Shown here piece after piece: positions 1 to 5,315 of a DNA stretch of 5,315 bases. The translations under genes and the position numbers were made by a program. Source of the DNA: Anaerolineales bacterium (GTDB lineage Bacteria > Chloroflexota > Anaerolineae > Anaerolineales > UBA11657). Position 1 is the stretch's first letter; each line of letters opens with the position of its first letter. The stretch spans positions 1 to 5,315 of the forward strand of contig CANNEJ010000129.1 in the NCBI GenBank assembly GCA_947503585.1, written 5' to 3'. The notes beneath the pieces were generated by a model that did not search any database, was not told the DNA's origin, and saw nothing but the letters and a program-made list of their open reading frames with translations.

Positions 1-454
1 CGGCAATTTGCTTCAGGTGTGCAATCCCATGCATTCCGTATATCTCGAGCGAACGATCCAATGAAGTCTCACCGCGTTCTGGATGAACCGCCACGCGCTC
101 CCACTGTGCCGGTTGCACCGCTGTCAGCAGCGCAACCATACGTGCATGCAATCCCTCCAGCAAAATCAGGCTCGGCTCCAGCGGCAGCTGGCTGCCATCA
201 GCGAGCGCGGCCCACGCATCCGGATCGTATGGCTTCACTGGTGGGCGTTCCTCCGTAAGCAGCAGTTTCATCCGGATGAATGCATTCATATGCGAGTCAG
301 CCAGATGATGCACATTTTGCGCGACCGTCCATTCCTTGGGCAGATAATGCGTGGTGAGCTGCGCTGGCGTGAGGCCCCGCACTGCGGCGCGCAGGTGCGC
401 CGGCAGTTCGCGCATGTTTTGAATCAGGACTTTTCGTTCAGCGTCTGTAGACAT
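1..454 (-). CDS. YfiT/BstA-like DinB-superfamily metal-dependent protein, 3' end cut off by the window
   Basis: Reading from the ATG at 454, 151 codons remain open to the window edge; family members run to about 170-180 residues, so only the last few dozen are missing. The text matches the YfiT group of the DinB four-helix-bundle superfamily: EWTVAQNVHHLADSHMNAF (residues 41-59), the PYDPDAWAAL block (75-84), HPERGE (124-129) and YGMHGIAHLKQI (139-150). The expected metal ligands are a His of the HH pair (49/50), His142 and His146, whose four-residue spacing is as in YfiT. The later His that usually follows (HHxxH) is Gln149 here. Relatives include the Bacillus YfiT putative hydrolase and bacillithiol/thiol S-transferases; the substrate cannot be read from sequence. 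The start is supported by a strong ribosome binding site. It lies 96 nt downstream of ilvD on the same strand. The family call is firm and the biochemical role is inference. Confidence 0.88.
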   Translation of the reverse strand, partial: MSTDAERKVLIQNMRELPAHLRAAVRGLTPAQLTTHYLPKEWTVAQNVHHLADSHMNAFIRMKLLLTEERPPVKPYDPDAWAALADGSQLPLEPSLILLEGLHARMVALLTAVQPAQWERVAVHPERGETSLDRSLEIYGMHGIAHLKQIA

Positions 455-460
455 ACTGTA

Positions 461-468
461 TCTCCTTT
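461..468 (-). promoter_or_regulatory. Ribosome binding site of the YfiT-like gene
   Basis: On the minus strand the sequence AAAGGAGA ends six bases before the ATG at 454. It is a near-perfect Shine-Dalgarno match and the strongest in the window. It fixes the start of the YfiT-like gene and suggests that it is translated independently of ilvD upstream. Confidence 0.85.
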
Positions 469-550
469 ATCTTGTGGTGTTTAGCGGTCAACTGTTTGCG
501 CTGCGCAGGCAGTGCTGTGTGCCGGCCTTGCTTGGCGGCGGAGGCAGCAG

Positions 551-2220
<1,670 letters not shown>

Positions 2221-2225
2221 TGGGG

Positions 2226-2231
2226 TTCCTA
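2226..2231 (-). promoter_or_regulatory. Ribosome binding site deciding the ilvD start
   Basis: TAGGAA on the minus strand ends five bases before the ATG at 2220. It supports this start over the in-frame TTG at 2253, which would add the non-conserved residues HHPPRNLGT and has no good site. Family members also begin at the M-x-L-N-K position. Confidence 0.7.
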
Positions 2232-2278
2232 AATTACGAGGTGGGTGGTGCAATATTGTGACGATTGATTAAGCTGGC

Positions 2279-3880
2279 TCAGGTTTTACGGCGGCTCGGC
2301 CGCCGGCCGGGACCGGACTCCGCAGCGGCCGCAAATTCTGGAATGGCCGGCAGCGCCTGTGGATGCTCCATGCCGGCTTTTACCATATTGCACATTTCCG
2401 CCACAACTTGCGGATCGATGGGCGGCTTGCTGTATCCAGCCAGCCCGCGGTGTACTTCGGCGCGCAGCCGGTCTTGCATGCTAAGGCTGCCCGCCTTGCG
2501 CCATGCATCGCGGTTCAAGCGGTCGAACACCGGGTCCGGCAAATGCATTTCTGCCGGCCAATGCTTGAGCGTGTGCTCGGAGGTAAGCAGGTGTTTCTCG
2601 GCCAGCAGCTCGTGCACCATGTCTAGCATTGGCAGGTCATTTTTTGGCTCGATGGCGCGCACAAAACGCAGTGCTTGGCCGCACAGTTCGTTGTCCAACA
2701 CCAGCTTCTCCAGACTATAAACCATCACATAATCCAGCATGCCGGGCCCGGAAACGGAGTTTACGCCGGCCAGTGCGGCCAGCAGCGCGCCGCCAAAGGA
2801 TTCGGCGCCGGCTTGCGCATCATTGAACTTGCTCTCGCTAAGTGCCATGTACGCTTGCGTGGGCAGGCCAAGCGATTTGGCGACCGCGACATACGCACCG
2901 TAAAGTTGCAGTGCTTCAATGGCTGCCATGGGTGAGCTGCCGGTTTTCATGTGGAAGGCTGCGGGCGCACCGCCAAACAGCACCGGATGGCCGGGGCGCA
3001 GCAGTTGTGCCATGGTCAAGGCTGCGGGTGCACCGCCAAACAGCACGGGATGGCCGGGGCGCAGCAGTTGTGCCATGGTCAGGCCGGCCAGCACATCCAC
3101 GCAATGCAGCACGGTGGCGCCCACAATTGTGACCGGTGCGATCAAGCCCATCAGCGTTACCGGCACAATCTCAACCGGAATGCCCCAGTCCACGCAGTCG
3201 ATAAGATTTTGGCACGAGTCCTCGCTGTAACGGAACATGCCGGCAGCGGTGATGGTGAAGATTGAAAGTGGCCGCGCAATCAGGTCGGCTTTGTCGTGCC
3301 GAAAGAGCTGCATCATGGCAGCCATGCGGCCGGTGCCATGCGGCGTGAAGGCACCGCTCACAATCGGCTTGCGCGAGTGCGCCAGGCAAAGGCACAGGCG
3401 CCACGCATCGGAAATCAGAACTTCGATGTCAGATGTCGAGAAGGCGGTGGCGAGGTAAGCAATGTGGGGCAGGCCGTCCGCAAGGCGCACGAAGTCCACA
3501 AAGTCCGCGGTGGATCCGGGGCGCGTGTCGCCCGTTGTGTGATCCAGCACCTGCAGGCCGCTACTTCCGGGAACAAAGTGCACGTTGTCGCCACCGAGTT
3601 CGGCATGCGGCTGTCCGTCGCGGTTGTAGAGCGTGAAGCTGCGCGGCGTGCTGCCAATTGCGCGCTCTACAGTGGTTCTATCAAAGAGCAGGCTGCCTGA
3701 CACCGGGTCGGCGCGCAGCCCGCGTTCCATCAGCATTGTGCGCAGGCCGGGACTGACAACTTCGACACCAACCGTGGCGAGGATTGAGAGCGCCTCGTCG
3801 ACGATGCGCGAGACCAGCGCCGGTGCCAGCATCGCAAGGCCCGGCCGGGCACTCAGGCTGTTGTCTCCAAGCGTAGTCAT
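2279..3880 (-). CDS. MttB superfamily (trimethylamine methyltransferase-like, COG5598) protein without pyrrolysine
   Basis: This 533-residue protein aligns by eye along its whole length with MttB-type methyltransferases, TIM-barrel enzymes that move a methyl group from a quaternary or tertiary amine to a corrinoid protein. Recognisable blocks are ALSILATVGVEVVSP (30-44), the FTLYNRDGQPHAELGGDNVHF stretch with PGSSGLQVLD after it, FVDFVRLADGLPHIAY, SRKPIVSGAF, VTLMGLIAPVTIVGATVLH, GGAPAAFHMKTGSSPMAAIEAL and ESKFNDAQAGAESFGGALLAALAGVNSVSGPGML. There is no in-frame amber codon, so it belongs to the non-pyrrolysine branch, which includes the glycine betaine methyltransferase MtgB; the substrate cannot be assigned. 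The ATG at 3880 overlaps the DUF983 stop as ATGA and has no clear ribosome binding site, suggesting translational coupling. Residues 267-287 are repeated at 288-308, an insertion not expected in the family. The tail (about 515-533) is basic and unconserved. No corrinoid protein or reactivase gene is nearby. Confidence 0.87.
   Translation of the reverse strand: MTTLGDNSLSARPGLAMLAPALVSRIVDEALSILATVGVEVVSPGLRTMLMERGLRADPVSGSLLFDRTTVERAIGSTPRSFTLYNRDGQPHAELGGDNVHFVPGSSGLQVLDHTTGDTRPGSTADFVDFVRLADGLPHIAYLATAFSTSDIEVLISDAWRLCLCLAHSRKPIVSGAFTPHGTGRMAAMMQLFRHDKADLIARPLSIFTITAAGMFRYSEDSCQNLIDCVDWGIPVEIVPVTLMGLIAPVTIVGATVLHCVDVLAGLTMAQLLRPGHPVLFGGAPAALTMAQLLRPGHPVLFGGAPAAFHMKTGSSPMAAIEALQLYGAYVAVAKSLGLPTQAYMALSESKFNDAQAGAESFGGALLAALAGVNSVSGPGMLDYVMVYSLEKLVLDNELCGQALRFVRAIEPKNDLPMLDMVHELLAEKHLLTSEHTLKHWPAEMHLPDPVFDRLNRDAWRKAGSLSMQDRLRAEVHRGLAGYSKPPIDPQVVAEMCNMVKAGMEHPQALPAIPEFAAAAESGPGRRPSRRKT
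2957..3082 (-). repeat. 63-bp in-frame tandem duplication inside the MttB-like gene
   Basis: Two adjacent 63-nt units, 3082-3020 and 3019-2957, encode the same 21 residues, beginning LTMAQLLRPG and ending LFGGAPAA. They differ at three bases (3082/3019, 3047/2984 and 3029/2966), giving CTG/TTG, CCC/CCG and GCA/GCG codon pairs, all silent. In other members of the family as I recall them, one such segment, ending in GGSPA or GGAPA, is followed directly by F-D-M-R-x-G-T-T-P-M. Here the extra copy sits just before FHMKTGSSPM. The silent differences argue against an assembly stutter. Confidence 0.95.
3877..3880 (-). promoter_or_regulatory. ATGA stop/start overlap coupling the DUF983 and MttB-like genes
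   Basis: The minus strand reads ATGA: the ATG (3880-3878) starts the MttB-like gene and the TGA (3879-3877) ends the DUF983 gene. The 15 bases before the ATG contain no good Shine-Dalgarno match (only AAAAG), so initiation probably depends on ribosomes finishing the DUF983 gene. Confidence 0.75.
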
Positions 3881-4233
3881 GGGGCTTTTGTTCGCGGATG
3901 CAGTTGCTGATCCACATACAGCCAAAGCACACGGGCAAACCGGTGGATGATGGGCGTAAGAATTAACGCAGTGCAGCACAGCACGGCGAAGACCGTATTC
4001 ACAGCAGCACCCTTCAAAAAGAGCGCCACACAAACGGGCACAAGCGCCGCTATTGCAAACATGTATCCAATCAGCACCGCCACGAGGAAGTAGCCACTCT
4101 CCCGTTCGAAGCGCAAGCCGCACGCCGGACAGGTGGGGTGCAATTCCAGCCAGCCGCTGAAGATTGCGCCGCGGCGGCAGACGGGACAGCGCTGCGCAAG
4201 CAGCGCCACTAAAAGTGCGGGCTGTGCCGGCAT
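3877..4233 (-). CDS. DUF983 family membrane protein with a four-cysteine zinc-ribbon-like head
   Basis: This complete 118-residue protein has the hallmark of DUF983 (COG5349): QRCPVCRRGAIFSGWLELHPTCPACGLRFERESGYFLVA. Cys16, Cys19, Cys35 and Cys38 form two CPxC pairs that probably bind one metal ion. The pairs are followed by the conserved FERESGYF motif and two hydrophobic spans (about residues 49-73 and 76-98), consistent with a small inner-membrane protein. The family has no settled function; it is common in Alphaproteobacteria and Bacteroidota and occurs elsewhere. The ATG at 4233 lies 18 nt after the M3 peptidase stop, with no strong ribosome binding site. The TGA stop at 3879-3877 overlaps the ATG of the MttB-like gene, so these genes are probably one operon. 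The family call is firm; the role is unknown. Confidence 0.9.
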   Translation of the reverse strand: MPAQPALLVALLAQRCPVCRRGAIFSGWLELHPTCPACGLRFERESGYFLVAVLIGYMFAIAALVPVCVALFLKGAAVNTVFAVLCCTALILTPIIHRFARVLWLYVDQQLHPRTKAP

Positions 4234-4251
4234 TACGAGCTGGATCCGGAT

Positions 4252-5315
4252 TTAAGTTTGCGCTTCAAGGTCGGCCAGCGTCTGCTCTAACAGCTCGACT
4301 GAGTCTTGCAGTGCTGCGGCATCAAACGCAAAGCGCGCACCGGCTGCTGCAAACAGCTGCGGCAGCGGCACGCTGCCGCCGAGTGCAATCGCAGCGCGAT
4401 AGCCGGCCAATGCCGTTGTTTTGTCTTTGATGGCGTTGCGCCAAATCTGCACGGCGCCCAGCTGGGCGAGGCCGTATTCAATGTAATAAAACGGAACTTG
4501 AAAAATATGCAGTTTGCGATGCCAGCCGGTGGCAAGGATGTCCTCCATGCCGCTGTAATCGATGCCAGGCATAAAGCGCTGCCACAGGCGCGCCCATTGC
4601 GCATCGCATTGCGCGGGGTCTGCCGCAGCGCCCGCGTGCTCGTAAACCCAGTGCTGAAACGCATCCACCACGGCCATGTATGGCCAGAACAGCACGATGC
4701 CCTCCAGGTGTTCTGCGCGTGCGCGCGCCGCATCCGCTGCGCTATAGAAACCGCCTTCGGCCAGTGTGAGATGCGGCGCTGCCAGCAGCTCCATGGCCAT
4801 GGATGCCACCTCGCAAAACTCCAGCGGCGTGTTCCATTGCTGCGCAAACGGCAGGCGCGGATTTTGGGCGATATGAAAATCCTGAAATGCGTGGCCGGCC
4901 TCGTGCAGCAGCGTCTGCACATCATCGTGCATGCCAACAGAGTTCATGAAGATGAATGTGCGGCGCGCAAAGGGCAGCCCGGTGCAATACGCACCCGGCG
5001 CCTTGCCCTTGCGATTATCCAAGTCCAGCAGCTGCTCGCGCTCCAGTGTGTCAAACATCTCCCCCAGCTGCGGGCTGATGCGATTGAAGATGGCGCTGCT
5101 CGTGCGCACCAGCTGCGCCGCATCTGTGAACGGCCGCAGTGCCTGGCGCTGCGCCACATCCACCTCCAGATCCCACGGGCGCAGCGTTTGCAGGCCGAGC
5201 CGCTGGCGGCGCCGCTCGTAAATCCGGCTGGCTGCGGGCACCACCACGCGTTCGATTGCAGCATGGAAGCTATCGCAATCCTGCGGCGTGTAGTCAAACC
5301 GCAGCCGGCCCCGCC
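4252..5315 (-). CDS. M3-family zinc oligopeptidase (M3, non-PepF type), N-terminal part outside the window
   Basis: The last 353 residues are visible; the reading frame is open at the right edge, and the first visible stretch (RFDYTPQDCDSFHAAIERV) is already family sequence, so the gene begins outside. The zinc motif HEAGH lies at 4905-4891 within LLHEAGHAFQDF, with the third ligand probably the Glu of EFCEVASMAMELL, 27 residues after the second His. The C-terminal VPFYYIEYGLAQLGAVQIW block, typical of this subfamily, should supply the tyrosines and backbone of the substrate pocket. Other family blocks are LRPWDLEV and ISPQLGEMF. This matches the cytoplasmic oligoendopeptidases related to, but distinct from, PepF, which cleave short peptides; the complete proteins are usually about 550-570 residues. 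The end at TAA 4254-4252 is intact, with 18 nt to the DUF983 start. Family and catalytic motif are firm; physiological substrates are unknown. Confidence 0.93.
   Translation of the reverse strand, partial: RGRLRFDYTPQDCDSFHAAIERVVVPAASRIYERRRQRLGLQTLRPWDLEVDVAQRQALRPFTDAAQLVRTSSAIFNRISPQLGEMFDTLEREQLLDLDNRKGKAPGAYCTGLPFARRTFIFMNSVGMHDDVQTLLHEAGHAFQDFHIAQNPRLPFAQQWNTPLEFCEVASMAMELLAAPHLTLAEGGFYSAADAARARAEHLEGIVLFWPYMAVVDAFQHWVYEHAGAAADPAQCDAQWARLWQRFMPGIDYSGMEDILATGWHRKLHIFQVPFYYIEYGLAQLGAVQIWRNAIKDKTTALAGYRAAIALGGSVPLPQLFAAAGARFAFDAAALQDSVELLEQTLADLEAQT

Noticed and set aside
455..550. A promoter (TTGACC with TAAAGG 16 bases on) before the YfiT-like gene.
   Set aside because: The -10 candidate is poor and overlaps the ribosome binding site, which would put the RNA start at or after the ATG. 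No terminator hairpin with a T run is seen in this gap either.
2221..2253. A TTG start at 2253 for ilvD, adding 11 residues.
   Set aside because: The added residues are not conserved, and the ATG at 2220 has a well-spaced TAGGAA site and matches the family N-terminus.
2289..2305. A perfect inverted repeat (CGGCGGC, loop TCG, GCCGCCG) just inside the 3' end of the MttB-like gene, considered as a terminator.
   Set aside because: No T run follows on the coding strand (TAAAACCTGA), it lies within Arg/Pro/Gly codons, and such GC palindromes arise easily at this base composition.
3881..4123. An 80-codon N-terminal extension of the MttB-like frame, with a possible start at 4123.
   Set aside because: It lies entirely over the well-conserved DUF983 gene in another frame. 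Its residues are Cys-rich and unlike any MttB N-terminus, and the ATG at 3880 begins where family similarity begins.
5245..5247. A GTG start for the M3 peptidase at 5247.
   Set aside because: Clear family sequence continues upstream in frame to the window edge, so the gene is partial.

Overview
The window comes from a GC-rich bacterium (well over half G+C by eye). It is compactly organised: five genes, all on the minus strand, so transcription runs from high to low coordinates. Standard bacterial starts, Shine-Dalgarno sites and a 4-nt stop/start overlap are visible. The protein mix (a YfiT/DinB-like protein, a three-cysteine IlvD, a DUF983 protein, an MttB-superfamily protein without pyrrolysine, and an M3 peptidase of the non-PepF type) does not fix the phylum. 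Chloroflexota- or Acidobacteriota-like lineages are possible guesses and no more.

Layout in transcription order. (1) 5315-4252: the C-terminal 353 residues of an M3-family zinc oligopeptidase, whose N-terminus lies beyond the window. (2) 4233-3877: a complete 118-residue DUF983 membrane protein with a four-cysteine zinc-ribbon-like head. (3) 3880-2279: a complete MttB-superfamily (trimethylamine methyltransferase-like) protein that overlaps gene 2 by ATGA and carries an in-frame 63-bp tandem duplication in its core. (4) 2220-551: ilvD, dihydroxy-acid dehydratase, complete in content but broken by a -1 frameshift just after the presumed catalytic serine. (5) 454-1: the first 151 residues of a YfiT-like DinB-superfamily protein, cut by the window edge. 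No gaps exceed 100 bases. No RNA gene, mobile element, CRISPR array or convincing terminator was seen.

Genes 1-3 look like one transcription unit (18-nt gap, then a 4-nt overlap). ilvD follows after 58 nt and has its own ribosome binding site. The yfiT-like gene follows ilvD after 96 nt, also with its own strong site. No shared pathway is evident: ilvD belongs to valine/leucine/isoleucine synthesis, while the MttB-like protein would need a corrinoid partner that is not in the window.

The two observations most worth a second look are both small sequence changes in conserved genes. One is the diverged 63-bp duplication in the MttB homologue, whose three base differences are all silent. The other is the ilvD frameshift, which is best explained by loss of one GGAT unit from a GGATGGAT repeat. 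I did not find a convincing new multi-gene system here.
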